Of a DNA stretch of 64,000 nt, positions 43,955-53,098 are shown piece by piece. Positions within the stretch are counted from its first letter, which is position 1. The number at the start of each line of letters is the position of its first letter. The DNA lies in the NCBI GenBank assembly GCA_910587705.1, contig CAJUMX010000001.1, forward strand, positions 62,001 through 126,000, written 5' to 3'. The DNA comes from an uncultured Oscillibacter sp. (GTDB lineage Bacteria; Bacillota; Clostridia; Oscillospirales; Oscillospiraceae). A model generated the notes under the pieces. The model searched no databases and was not told the origin of the DNA. It worked only from the letters and a program-made list of their open reading frames with translations. The position numbers were made by a program, and so were the translations under genes.

Positions 43955-44890
43955 ATGAATTTATCAACCAGGGAAATTGAATATATTTTAGCAGTTGCCC
44001 AGGAAAAAAGCATTTCCAGGGCGGCACAGAGCTTGAACATTTCTCAGCCCGCTCTCAGTCAGGCGATTCTAAAGATGGAAGCGGCAATTGGAAATTCTCT
44101 GTTCATCCGCACAAAAAGCGGGTTTGTTCTTACGGAGACAGGAGACATCTTTGTAAAATACGGAACAAAGATCATGGGCTGTGTGGATCAGATGGAAGAG
44201 GGGCTGAACCTTCAGCGAAGAACCGCCACAGAATCTCTGCGCGTTGGAGTTCCCTATTACCTGGGGTCCAGAATCATGCCGCAGCTGCTGGGAAAATTCC
44301 AAATTCTTTACCCAAATATTCAGATTACTTTGATCGAAATGCCCTCTCAGGATTTGGAGGTAGAACTGCTTAACCAAAGAAGCGACATCGCCATTGTCCC
44401 CCTGCCGATTCAATTGGTGGGAATCCGTTATCAAGAGATCATCACCTCCCGCATAACGGTCGCGCTCTCCGAAAGCGATCCATTTAAGCGGACGTTCTAC
44501 CGGAAGCCTGGAGGCGACGCCTATTATGTGGATTTGTCCGCCTTGGAAGAGGCGCCCTTTGTGATGCTGAACCAAAACCACCGAACGTCCACGGTTGCGA
44601 TGGCAATGCTGCATAACGTACTGGTCGACCCGCAGATCGCGTTTTTAACCGCGAACTTCGACACGCTGAAACGCTTGGTTTCCAAAGGTCTGGGGATTGC
44701 GCTGGTTCCGGATTTATACATCTCCAAGGAAGAGGAAGCGATGCTCGGGCTGCGCAAAGCGTATCTGGAGGAAAATCAGAGTCTGCCCTGGAAAATTGCG
44801 CTCGCCTTTGAGGAATTTCGGGTTCCCTCTTCCGCCGCACAATGTTTCGCGGATTACATAACCGTCTGGGCCGAGGAGCGGTTTCCGTAA
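43955..44890 (+). CDS. LysR family regulator (copy 2)
   Basis: 311 residues, ATG after GGAGGCTGG. Same layout as copy 1 (MNLSTREIEYILAVAQEKS; LRVGVPYYLGSRIMPQLLGKF), so the two are tandem paralogues; the effector domains have diverged more than the helix-turn-helix. Only 68 bases separate them, so they are probably co-transcribed. A terminator follows. They may sense two different acids or form heterodimers. Confidence 0.9.
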   Translation: MNLSTREIEYILAVAQEKSISRAAQSLNISQPALSQAILKMEAAIGNSLFIRTKSGFVLTETGDIFVKYGTKIMGCVDQMEEGLNLQRRTATESLRVGVPYYLGSRIMPQLLGKFQILYPNIQITLIEMPSQDLEVELLNQRSDIAIVPLPIQLVGIRYQEIITSRITVALSESDPFKRTFYRKPGGDAYYVDLSALEEAPFVMLNQNHRTSTVAMAMLHNVLVDPQIAFLTANFDTLKRLVSKGLGIALVPDLYISKEEEAMLGLRKAYLEENQSLPWKIALAFEEFRVPSSAAQCFADYITVWAEERFP

Positions 44891-44931
44891 ATGTCCTGCC
44901 GCGCCGCCGTAAGCCCGGTTCTTTTTTGCTG

Positions 44932-44971
44932 AAAAGCCGCCATGCTGATATCTCTCAGCATGGCGGCTTTT
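44932..44971 (+). terminator. Terminator after the LysR pair
   Basis: A perfect 17 bp stem (outer AAAAGCCGCC / GGCGGCTTTT) with a 6-base loop, ending in a T-run, 42 bases after the stop codon. The following 170 bases to the kinase stop codon contain no gene that I can see. Confidence 0.85.
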
Positions 44972-45141
44972 CTTGGAAAGAATGGAATTGACTGGAACCG
45001 GCCGCAGCTGTCCGCGTAAGCCCGCTCCATCGCCTTTCCCAACGAGTGCCGGGGCCCCTTTCGCTTCGTGGGAAAATATTTCAACTGTCCGGACCGAACA
45101 AATGACCGGCATTTGTTTGGATTGGGCGGGACGGTTCCCCT

Positions 45142-46662
45142 TTATATCTGATAAAGCGCCTCAAAGTCCCGGTGAAGGTCTTTGTAAAGCGACTGGTAAA
45201 TCGGATAAAGCCGGTCATACTTCAGCCCCCGCTCCGGAGAAGGCTCCTGCCGGACGCCGCCTTGCCGGAGCACTCCGCAGGCAGTCCGCACATCCGGGTA
45301 GATTCCCCCGCCTACCAAGGCCAGCAGCGCCGCCCCCAAGGCGGGCCCCTCTCCATCGGGTATGGCGGTCACCGGCGTCTTGAAATTATCCGCCAGCATT
45401 TGTCTCCAAAGGGCGCTGCGCCCGCCTCCGCCGCATACGTTCATCTCCGGCGGATTTATCCCCATTTCTCTCAGAACTTCCAGGCAGCTCCGTTGGGAAA
45501 ACGCCACGCCTTCCATAATCGCACGCAGTAGATGGACTTTCGTATGGGATGCGGTCAGTCCCACAAAGGCGCCCCGGCACTTCTCATCCAACAGCGGACT
45601 GCGCTCCCCCATCAGATAGGGCAGGAACAGCAGGCCGTCCGCTCCCAGCGGGACGCGCTCCGCGGCCTGGGACAGCAAAACATAAGGGTCAATCCCCATC
45701 TCCTGGGCTTGCGCAGTCTCCTCCCCGCAAAACATATCCCGGAACCACCGCAGGGATAGCCCGGCCGCCAGCGTGCAGCTCAGCACCAGCCACGCCCCCG
45801 GGACGGCGGCGCAGAAGGTGTGGACGCGTCCCTTGGCGTCTGTAAGCGGCGCTTCCGCATGGGCGAGAATCACCCCGGACGTTCCCAGCGTAATGGACGC
45901 GGTATCCGGGAAAACCGTTCCGGTACCCACGGCGGAGGCGGCGTTGTCCGCGGCTCCACCCACCACCATCGTCCCCGGCTCGAGGCCGGTAACCTTGGCG
46001 GCGGAATGGCTGACAACGCCGGAAGCCTGGCAGCTCTCAAACAAATCCGGCATCCAGCCGGGGTCGATGTCCAACGCGTCCAAAATCTCCCGGCTCCAGC
46101 GCCGGGTCTTTACGTCCAGCAAATTGGTGCCCGAGGCGTCCGACACATCGGTCGCCAGCTCTCCGGTAAGGCGGAAGCGGATGTAATCCTTGGGAAGAAG
46201 GATATGCCCACACCGCTCATAAATCCGTGGCTCATGCCGCCTGACCCACAGAAGCTTTCCCGCCGTAAAACCGGTCAACGCCGGATTTGCCGTGATTTCC
46301 AACAGCCGGGCCTGCCCCACCCGCTGGGTAAGCTCCGCGCACTCCCTGCCGCTCCGGCCGTCGCACCAGAGAATGGCGGGACGCAGCACATGTCCTTCCT
46401 TGTCGAGCATAACCAGGCTGTGCATCTGCCCCGACAGGCCTATCGCCGCGATTTGGCGAGCGCCGCTCGTTGCCAGAACACTTTGAATCGTGGAAACCGC
46501 CGCCCGCCACCAGTCCTCCGGGTTTTCCTCCGCCCAGCCGTTCCGGGGATACGACAGGCGGTATTCCTGCGCGGCGGAAGCGAGGCGGTTTCCCCGACTG
46601 TCAAACAAAACGGTCTTTACGCCGGATGTGCCAAGGTCTATACCCAAAACAGATTGCTCCAT
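45142..46662 (-). CDS. FGGY-family carbohydrate kinase, xylulokinase-like
   Basis: 506 residues. VLGIDLGTSGVKTVLFD (phosphate 1), GLSGQMHSLVMLD (the xylulokinase GQMHG region), WCDGRSGRECAEL, and the C-terminal VCGGGGRSALWRQMLAD adenosine loop match the XylB branch. It phosphorylates a ketose such as xylulose after uptake. ATG follows AAGGAGG. It stands downstream of a ribose-type ABC transporter, separated by a hairpin. Other sugars or sugar alcohols are possible. Confidence 0.9.
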   Translation of the reverse strand: MEQSVLGIDLGTSGVKTVLFDSRGNRLASAAQEYRLSYPRNGWAEENPEDWWRAAVSTIQSVLATSGARQIAAIGLSGQMHSLVMLDKEGHVLRPAILWCDGRSGRECAELTQRVGQARLLEITANPALTGFTAGKLLWVRRHEPRIYERCGHILLPKDYIRFRLTGELATDVSDASGTNLLDVKTRRWSREILDALDIDPGWMPDLFESCQASGVVSHSAAKVTGLEPGTMVVGGAADNAASAVGTGTVFPDTASITLGTSGVILAHAEAPLTDAKGRVHTFCAAVPGAWLVLSCTLAAGLSLRWFRDMFCGEETAQAQEMGIDPYVLLSQAAERVPLGADGLLFLPYLMGERSPLLDEKCRGAFVGLTASHTKVHLLRAIMEGVAFSQRSCLEVLREMGINPPEMNVCGGGGRSALWRQMLADNFKTPVTAIPDGEGPALGAALLALVGGGIYPDVRTACGVLRQGGVRQEPSPERGLKYDRLYPIYQSLYKDLHRDFEALYQI

Positions 46663-46701
46663 CTAGATCTTCCTCCTTTATTTCCGTTCTTTCGGTGGGA
46701 A

Positions 46702-46744
46702 AATGCCGCCGGAACGGGCGTGAGCTGCTCGTTCCGGCGGCATT
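46702..46744 (-). terminator. Hairpin between binding-protein and kinase genes
   Basis: A perfect 15 bp stem (AATGCCGCCGGAACG / CGTTCCGGCGGCATT) with a 13-base loop in the 190-base gap. The downstream T-run on the minus strand is weak (TTCCCACC), so it may serve as a partial terminator or an mRNA-stabilising structure rather than a full stop. Confidence 0.55.
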
Positions 46745-46852
46745 CCCCAAAGACGCCTCTTTTAGAGCCTATATTCGCAAGCTCCGGTCGACGCCCGGTC
46801 AAATGGATCGCTGGTTCAGCGTCCTCGCCGGTGGATGGGGATTCTCAGAATT

Positions 46853-47872
46853 TTAGAAGGACGGAGGATTCAAATACTTATCCCGAACGGAATCCGTCAG
46901 GTTCTCCGATAGGATTCCTTCCACGGTGCAGTAAATGCCTCCCGCCACATAGCCGAAGGGCGCGTTGTCCGAAGGACGGTCGGTGGGATGCGCGGCGGAC
47001 CAAACCTGTAAAAAGGCGTTCCAGCCGATGAAGTAGGGATCATCCACAATGGTGGCCGCCACTTCTCCGGAGGACATCAGGTCATTGGTGGATGTATTGA
47101 AATCGCTGGCAATGACTTTAACCCGGTCGCTCATATTCAGCGAACGAACGGCGGATGCCGCGCCGGTGGCGCCCAGTCCCTCGGCCACAAACACCACGTC
47201 GATTTCCGGGTTGGACTGAAGCAGAGACAGCGTGACGGTCTCCGCCTTGACAACCTCGCCCTCGTGGTTCAACTCGGATACGACCTTGAGATCGGGATAT
47301 TTTTCCGCGCAGGTATCCTTGAATCCGTTTAGCCGCTTTTCCAGGTCCACGTTGCCGGGCACATAGAGGATTGCCGCCTGGCCGCTTCCCCCGGTAAGCG
47401 TGGCGGCAATATCCGCCGCGACACAGCCAAAGGAGTAGTTGTCCGTACCGACGAAGCCAAGACGCCGGCTCTCGGGAGAGTCCACGTCAAAGCCGACCAC
47501 CGGAATCCCGGCGTCTACGGCCCGGTTGATCGAAGGCACCAGCGTAGCCGAGTCGGCTGAGGTGACCACAATGCCGTTGGGTTTTTTGGCGACCAGCTGC
47601 TCAAGCGCTTTGGATTCGGCGGCGGCGTCCACCTCGGCGGGGCCTACCAGCTCGGTCTTGATATGGGGCCCCATGGCGGCGGCGGCGGCGGTAAAGCCGG
47701 CGTATGTCCAGTTGAAATACTCGGAACCCTTGGAAAAGACGACCATGGAATAGAGTTCATCCTTCATGACCGTCCCGCCGCCATCCGCGGTAGACGCGGG
47801 TGAGCTTCCGCAGCCCGTGAGGCAGCTGAGAAGAAGCAGGCCGGTAAGCAAAAGCGCAGATGTTCTTTTCAT
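46853..47872 (-). CDS. Sugar ABC transporter substrate-binding lipoprotein (RbsB-like)
   Basis: 339 residues with a lipoprotein signal (LLLLSCLTGC). The periplasmic-binding fold shows GIVVTSADSATLVPSINRAVDAGIPVVGFDVDSP and FVAEGLGATGAASAVRS, as in type 1 ribose/xylose-binding proteins. It delivers a sugar to the permeases encoded upstream. Overlapping context: ABC permease, ATPase and second permease in the same direction. Confidence 0.92.
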   Translation of the reverse strand: MKRTSALLLTGLLLLSCLTGCGSSPASTADGGGTVMKDELYSMVVFSKGSEYFNWTYAGFTAAAAAMGPHIKTELVGPAEVDAAAESKALEQLVAKKPNGIVVTSADSATLVPSINRAVDAGIPVVGFDVDSPESRRLGFVGTDNYSFGCVAADIAATLTGGSGQAAILYVPGNVDLEKRLNGFKDTCAEKYPDLKVVSELNHEGEVVKAETVTLSLLQSNPEIDVVFVAEGLGATGAASAVRSLNMSDRVKVIASDFNTSTNDLMSSGEVAATIVDDPYFIGWNAFLQVWSAAHPTDRPSDNAPFGYVAGGIYCTVEGILSENLTDSVRDKYLNPPSF

Positions 47873-47896
47873 TTCATGTCCTCCTTAGTCTTTTTC

Positions 47897-48895
47897 CTAT
47901 GTCTTACGTTTTATTCCCTTAAGCCGTTCGCTGAACACCACAGCGAAGACTAAAAGAACCCCTGTCACAACGTCCTGGTAATAGGTGGACAGTCCGCTCA
48001 TGATGAAAGAACCGTTGATCAGCGCCACAAAAATCAAACCCAGGACGGTTCCCGCAATCGATCCGATGCCTCCGTGTATCATGCTGGACCCTCCGATGGC
48101 CACGGCGGTGATCACGCGTGTTTCGATATTGGTTCCATAGCTGGCGTTAGCGCTTCCATAGACAAAGCAGGCCATGATTCCCGCCACCCCGGCCAGCACT
48201 GCGGACTGCACATAGACAAACCGGAAAAACCGCTTTGTGTGAATGCCGGAGAGTTCCGCCGCGGTCGGATTCCCTCCCACAAAGTAGACCATACGAAAGT
48301 ACCGGTTTTTCCGCAGCATGATAAAGTAGAACACCGCCAAAACAACCAGTACCAGCATGGGAATGCTGAGGCCGAAAACCTCCAAAAACATGATGTTGGT
48401 GAATGCCTCGGGAAAGCCGGAAACCACATTGCCGGACGTGATGACGACGTTGACGCCTTTTAAAATCAGCTGTACCGCCAATGTGATGACAAAGGGGTGG
48501 ACATCCAGCCATTGGATCAGAAAGTCATTGAAGAATCCAATGCCTGCCGCCGTCAGAAGAATCAGCACCATGGCGGCCGGAATGGGAATGCCTCCTTTGA
48601 GCATATAGGCGAACAGGATGGCGGTAAAGGGCATGACGCCGGCCACGGAGAGGTCGATGCCGCCGGAGATGATCACCAGCGTCATGCCCAGCGCCATAAT
48701 GCCCTCCAGCACGTAATTGCCCAGCATGATTTTCAGGTTAAGCAGAGAGGCGTAGTTTGGAACCGCGGCGGACATCCCGACAAAGATAACCGCGATCAGG
48801 CCAAGGATTACCCAGATTTGAATGTCTGTCTTTCTCATTCTTTGGGAGACGTCTCTCAGCCTCTCTCCGGGGGCGATACTCCATCGTTTACTCAT
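47897..48895 (-). CDS. Ribose-type ABC transporter permease (copy 1)
   Basis: 332 residues, eight or nine membrane segments; VIISGGIDLSVAGVMPFTAI and AVAIGGSSMIHGGIGSIAGTVLGL are hallmarks of the RbsC/AraH permease family. It starts inside the end of the ATPase gene (8-base overlap). With the second permease it can form a heterodimeric channel. Confidence 0.93.
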   Translation of the reverse strand: MSKRWSIAPGERLRDVSQRMRKTDIQIWVILGLIAVIFVGMSAAVPNYASLLNLKIMLGNYVLEGIMALGMTLVIISGGIDLSVAGVMPFTAILFAYMLKGGIPIPAAMVLILLTAAGIGFFNDFLIQWLDVHPFVITLAVQLILKGVNVVITSGNVVSGFPEAFTNIMFLEVFGLSIPMLVLVVLAVFYFIMLRKNRYFRMVYFVGGNPTAAELSGIHTKRFFRFVYVQSAVLAGVAGIMACFVYGSANASYGTNIETRVITAVAIGGSSMIHGGIGSIAGTVLGLIFVALINGSFIMSGLSTYYQDVVTGVLLVFAVVFSERLKGIKRKT

Positions 48896-50396
48896 TGCCG
48901 GCCTCCTTGTTGAACGCGATGGTCATGACGTCTTTTTCTTCCAAACCGCGGTTCGCCACGATTCCCTTCTGTTCACCCTCGTGCATCACCAGCACGCGGT
49001 CCGACAGCTTCAGAATCTCGGGAAGCTCGCTGGATATCATTAAAATCGCCATGCCCTCTTCCGCCAGCTGCCGGAGAATCTTGTGAATCATCGTTTTCGC
49101 GCCGATATCCACGCCCCGGGTCGGTTCGTCGACAATAAGCACCTTTGGCTTGGTAGCCAGGGACTTCGCAAGCAGAATTTTCTGCTGGTTTCCACCAGAG
49201 AAATTCACTGCGTTTTTATGAAGGTGCGGCGGTTGGATGTTCAGCTTTTGAATATACTCCCGTCCTATGGTTTCCATGGCCCTGAAATCAAGGACCCCAA
49301 ATGTCTTTTCATAATCTTTGATCGAGGAGGCAGCCACGTTGTCCGTCAGAGATTTGGTTAAAAAAAGGCCCATCTCCTTCCGGTTCTCCGTGACGTAGTA
49401 GATGCCGCTTCGGACCGCCTGCCGGGGTGAACGGAAAGAGACCTTCTGTCCACCGTAAAGAACCTCTCCGGACTCCAAATGCTCCATGCCAATCATCGCC
49501 AGAATGGTTTCCGTCCGTCCCGCTCCAATCAATCCAAAAACGCCCAAAATCTCATGGGGATGCAAATCAAAGCTGATATCGCAGAATTTCTTTCCCGCGC
49601 AGAGGCCCCTGGCGCTGAGGATCGTCTCCCCAGGAGCTTTGCTTGACAGCAAAATGTCGTTATAGTCCAGCTCACGGCCGATCATCATACTAATCAGCTT
49701 GTCGATGGACATATCCTGGCGTTCCACGGTTCCAACCATGCTGCCGTCCCGCAGGGCGGTGGCCCGGTCGGAAAGCTCCATGACCTCGGAAAGTTTGTGG
49801 CTGATAAAAATGACCGTCAAGTCCCGTTTTTCCCGAATGGACCGCAGAAGGGAGAAAAGGTGGGCAATTTCCCGTTCAGACAAAGAACTGGTGGGTTCGT
49901 CCATAATGAGAAGGTCAATGTCCTTTGCCAAAACCTTGGCGATTTCAACCACCTGCTGCATGCCCACGCTCAAGGTTCCCGCTTTAACGGAGGGGTCCAG
50001 GGAAATTCCAAGCTCCCGCAGCTCTCTTTCGGCAATTTCCAGAAGCTTCTTGTCGTTGATAAAGCCCAGCTTATTGACGGGCTCCCTGCCCACCAGCATA
50101 TTTTGAGCTACGGTCAAGTTGCCCGCGATGCTCAGTTCCTGATGAACGATGCCAATTTTGTGGGCAAACGCATCCAGAGGACCGTGAAACCTGATTTGAG
50201 CGCCGTCCTTACGGATCGTACCCCGATCCGGGATGTAAACTCCGCTGATAATCTTCATCAGCGTGGATTTCCCCGCGCCGTTTTCCCCAATCAAGGAGTG
50301 AATTTCCCCCCGCCGGACATTGAAGGAGACGTCATGGAGCACCTCTACGCCGCCAAACGATATAGAAATATTTTCCATTTCCAAAATATTCCGCAT
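48888..50396 (-). CDS. Ribose-type ABC transporter ATPase, two ABC domains
   Basis: 502 residues. First domain Walker A GENGAGKST (~39-47) and signature LSVGMQQVVEIAKV; second domain signature FSGGNQQKILLAKSL and Walker B VLIVDEPTRGVD. As in RbsA/XylG the second domain's Walker A is replaced (FGLIGAGRTE), so one site is degenerate. ATG at 50396 is 2 bases after the preceding stop codon. Confidence 0.95.
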   Translation of the reverse strand: MRNILEMENISISFGGVEVLHDVSFNVRRGEIHSLIGENGAGKSTLMKIISGVYIPDRGTIRKDGAQIRFHGPLDAFAHKIGIVHQELSIAGNLTVAQNMLVGREPVNKLGFINDKKLLEIAERELRELGISLDPSVKAGTLSVGMQQVVEIAKVLAKDIDLLIMDEPTSSLSEREIAHLFSLLRSIREKRDLTVIFISHKLSEVMELSDRATALRDGSMVGTVERQDMSIDKLISMMIGRELDYNDILLSSKAPGETILSARGLCAGKKFCDISFDLHPHEILGVFGLIGAGRTETILAMIGMEHLESGEVLYGGQKVSFRSPRQAVRSGIYYVTENRKEMGLFLTKSLTDNVAASSIKDYEKTFGVLDFRAMETIGREYIQKLNIQPPHLHKNAVNFSGGNQQKILLAKSLATKPKVLIVDEPTRGVDIGAKTMIHKILRQLAEEGMAILMISSELPEILKLSDRVLVMHEGEQKGIVANRGLEEKDVMTIAFNKEAGNE

Positions 50397-50398
50397 TT

Positions 50399-51370
50399 CT
50401 ATACCCGCTCCTTCCTCTTTCGCTTTCCCTTTAACCGGTCAACTACCAGGGCGGCAATCAACATAACGCCGCTGATGGCATACTGCGCTTCGGCGGGGCC
50501 GTTTAGCATGATAAAGGCGTTGTTCACGATGGCGACTACCATGACGCCCAACATTGTCCCAACCATGTTGCCTTCGCCCCCCGCCATAACCGCGCCGCCG
50601 ATTACTGCGGCGGCGATGGCCCGACTTTCAAAGCCTACGGCATAACCGGCGAAGCCCATGCCGTACCGGCTGCTCATAAGAACGCCGGTCAATCCGGCAA
50701 ACAAGCCGCTGATACCATAGCCGACAATCTTCAGCCTCGCGGCGGGTATTCCCGACAGCAGAGCTGTTGAAGGGGACGTCCCGATTAGAAACATCTGCTT
50801 GAACAAGGACAGCTTAAAAAGGCAAACCGCCAAACCAGTCGCGCACAAGAGAGAAATCAAAATCATCATCGGTACGCCGAATATGGAGGCTCTGCTGATG
50901 TTGGTAAAGGATTCCGGCAGGCCGCTGATCAGATAGCCGCTGGTTGCTACATAGCACGCGCCCCGCACAATGGAATTCGTTCCAAGGGTCGCGATAAAGG
51001 GAGCCAACCCCGCTCTGGCAACCAGGACTCCATTGACACAGCCAACGGCGGCCCCTGCCGCCATGGCAGCCAAAACGGAAGGAACTACCGGCACGCCCTT
51101 TTGAATCAAGGTGGTGGAGAGAATGCCGGAGAATGCCACCACCGCGCCCACGGACAGGTCCACTCCGCCCAGAATCAACACCACGGTCATTCCGCAAGAG
51201 AGCAGAAGGTCAAAAGCAAGGGAAGTAAAAATGCCGGAAAAATTTGAGGCTGTGAAAAATTTCCCTGGAAGCAGCATTGACATCAGGATTGTGATCGCGG
51301 CTACCAAGAGTACCAGGGTGACAACTCTGCCGTCAAAATACTTCCCCAGGGAAGCGCGCTTATCATTCAT
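50399..51370 (-). CDS. Ribose-type ABC transporter permease (copy 2)
   Basis: 323 residues from the ATG at 51370 (GGAGGAG 7 bases upstream). VLILGGVDLSVGAVVAFSGIL and AAVIGGAVMAGGEGNMVGTMLGV match RbsC-type permeases. It is the first gene of the transporter operon, driven by the promoter at 51456-51484. Confidence 0.92.
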   Translation of the reverse strand: MNDKRASLGKYFDGRVVTLVLLVAAITILMSMLLPGKFFTASNFSGIFTSLAFDLLLSCGMTVVLILGGVDLSVGAVVAFSGILSTTLIQKGVPVVPSVLAAMAAGAAVGCVNGVLVARAGLAPFIATLGTNSIVRGACYVATSGYLISGLPESFTNISRASIFGVPMMILISLLCATGLAVCLFKLSLFKQMFLIGTSPSTALLSGIPAARLKIVGYGISGLFAGLTGVLMSSRYGMGFAGYAVGFESRAIAAAVIGGAVMAGGEGNMVGTMLGVMVVAIVNNAFIMLNGPAEAQYAISGVMLIAALVVDRLKGKRKRKERV

Positions 51371-51455
51371 ACACCAACTCCTCCTTCTTCCCAATAAGTT
51401 TGGCCCACGAAAGCCCCCGCGATACCGTTGGAGGGGCGGCGGGAATTTCATAGAT

Positions 51456-51484
51456 ATCATAGCATGTCGATCATTAAATTTCAA
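51456..51484 (-). promoter_or_regulatory. Promoter of the sugar ABC operon
   Basis: On the minus strand TTGAAA, 17 bases, TATGAT, with a second good promoter facing away only 40 bases on. Between their -35 boxes is a very AT-rich partly symmetric stretch (AAAATTTTTTAAAA-like), a plausible operator for the ROK regulator encoded at 53.2 kb. Confidence 0.7.
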
Positions 51485-51523
51485 TACTTAAAATAAAAAT
51501 TTTTTAAAATATTAAAATAATAC

Positions 51524-51552
51524 TTGAAATAATAGATAAGGCTTGCTATACT
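51524..51552 (+). promoter_or_regulatory. Promoter of the creatinase-fold gene
   Basis: TTGAAA (51524-51529), 17 bases, TATACT (51547-51552), a strong sigma-70-type match about 120 bases before the gene at 51676. Confidence 0.75.
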
Positions 51553-51675
51553 CAATCTTGCCAAGGGATATTCCACGAGCAGGGAACCGATTTTGACTGC
51601 GATCCGCTTTCGGACCGAACACCCTTTCAAAAACGGAGTCATCCCCAAGGCAAATTTTGAAAGGAGCTAAGGATT

Positions 51676-52962
51676 ATGCAGCTTTCTATGGATGACATGC
51701 GGAAGATCAACCAGATCTTGGAACACTATGAGCAAAAGATCGATCTGTCTACCGGGGTGCCCAGAGAGGAGTACGAGCAGCGCTATCAAAACGCCTGGGC
51801 AAAAATGGAGGAGCTGGGTCTGGACGTGGGTTTCTTCTATTGGTACCGTGAGATGCCCGGCGATGGCTTCTACCTCACAGGCTACAACCCCACCCTGGAG
51901 AGAGCCAGCGGCGTCATTGCGCCCGGCAAGCGTCCCATGCTGCTGGTGGGGCCGGAATCCGGCCTTCTGGCGGCGGAAACCGGACTGGACCTGGAGACCC
52001 GCTATGTAGACGCCTTTACCCTTCCCGGTGAATATTATGAGGGCGTCACCATCGAGAACCTGGTAGATGTTGTGCGGGAGTACGTCGGCAAGGATATCCG
52101 GACAATTGGCTGCATGACGGCTTACGATATTATGCCCTGCGAGTATTACAAGACGTTTACCGAGGAGCTGGCCCCGGAGGCCGCCGTCGTGGACGCCACC
52201 TCCATTCTGGCCGACCTCCGGTATGAGAAAAGCGAAAATGAGTTTGCCTGCATGGCCATCGCGGACACCATCGCCTGCGCCGGTGTGCGGGCGATGCTGG
52301 CTGTCGCAAAGCCGGGAATGCGGGAACTGCAGCTGGCGGCCGTGGCCGATTACGTGGCGAAATCCCTGGGCGGCGAGAGCTATGGATGCGAGACCATCGT
52401 CACCTCCGGAACCCGCTGCACAACCATCATCGGCCCCGCTACGAACAAGGTGATGGAAGAGGGCGAGATTGTCCAATTGAGCTGCAGTCCCAGCTATCAA
52501 TGCTACAAGGGAATGTGCCGGCGCACCTTTGTTTTGGGCGAACGCAGCGAACTTCAAAAGCAGTACTTCGCCATCATGAACGAGGGCTACCAGATCGCGA
52601 TTGACGAGCTGGCCCGGGTTTGCGAAACCGGCGAGTCCACGCATACCATTGATTTGAAGCCCCGGCAGTTCTACGCCACAAAGGAGATTGACGGCAGAAA
52701 AATGTCGGACTATCACTTCTTCAGCACCGCCCATGGCACGGGCCTGACGGAGTGCCTGGAAAAGCAGCTGATCCATCCCTACCGGGAAATTTACTACGGT
52801 ACCAACGTGGGCATGATGGTGGATATGGGGGTATACCACTACCCCAACAAAGAAATCTGCGGCGGCTGTGTGGAGAGCGCTTTCCATAAGAAGGGGACCA
52901 AGGTGGTCTGCTTGACGGACCTGCCCGCCGACGTTCAGGACCTGTGGGGGAAAGGCCTTTAA
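51676..52962 (+). CDS. M24 'pita-bread' family protein lacking metal ligands
   Basis: 428 residues; ATG after GAAAGGAG. N-terminal creatinase-like domain (~30-180) and C-terminal M24 fold (~195-425). In metal-dependent M24 peptidases two Asp, a His and two Glu bind the metals. Here the Asp region reads IVQLSCSPSYQCYKG (~264-278, no Asp) and the usual TIEPG reads MVDMG, while a catalytic-type His is kept in TAHGTGL (~351). It is thus more like creatinase or another non-metal pita-bread enzyme than an Xaa-Pro peptidase. Divergent from a sugar ABC operon. Confidence 0.75.
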   Translation: MQLSMDDMRKINQILEHYEQKIDLSTGVPREEYEQRYQNAWAKMEELGLDVGFFYWYREMPGDGFYLTGYNPTLERASGVIAPGKRPMLLVGPESGLLAAETGLDLETRYVDAFTLPGEYYEGVTIENLVDVVREYVGKDIRTIGCMTAYDIMPCEYYKTFTEELAPEAAVVDATSILADLRYEKSENEFACMAIADTIACAGVRAMLAVAKPGMRELQLAAVADYVAKSLGGESYGCETIVTSGTRCTTIIGPATNKVMEEGEIVQLSCSPSYQCYKGMCRRTFVLGERSELQKQYFAIMNEGYQIAIDELARVCETGESTHTIDLKPRQFYATKEIDGRKMSDYHFFSTAHGTGLTECLEKQLIHPYREIYYGTNVGMMVDMGVYHYPNKEICGGCVESAFHKKGTKVVCLTDLPADVQDLWGKGL

Positions 52963-53070
52963 GGGGAACGCTCCATTTGCCCCGGCTCTTTGCGGAGCAC
53001 AAATTTAAAAGACATCCAGCCTCCGCCAAGTCCCTTCACGATCTAATTTGACGCGCGGCGTGATTATGCC

Positions 53071-53098
53071 TTTACTTTTTTAGGATTTGGTGTAAAAT
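53071..53098 (+). promoter_or_regulatory. Possible promoter for the ROK gene, followed by a leader hairpin
   Basis: TTTACT, 16 bases, TAAAAT. A GC-rich hairpin at 53122-53156 (AAGGCCGCTCGGCGGC / GCCGCTGGGCGGCCTT, AAA loop) lies between it and the start codon. The hairpin may end transcripts of the upstream gene or attenuate the ROK transcript. Confidence 0.4.
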
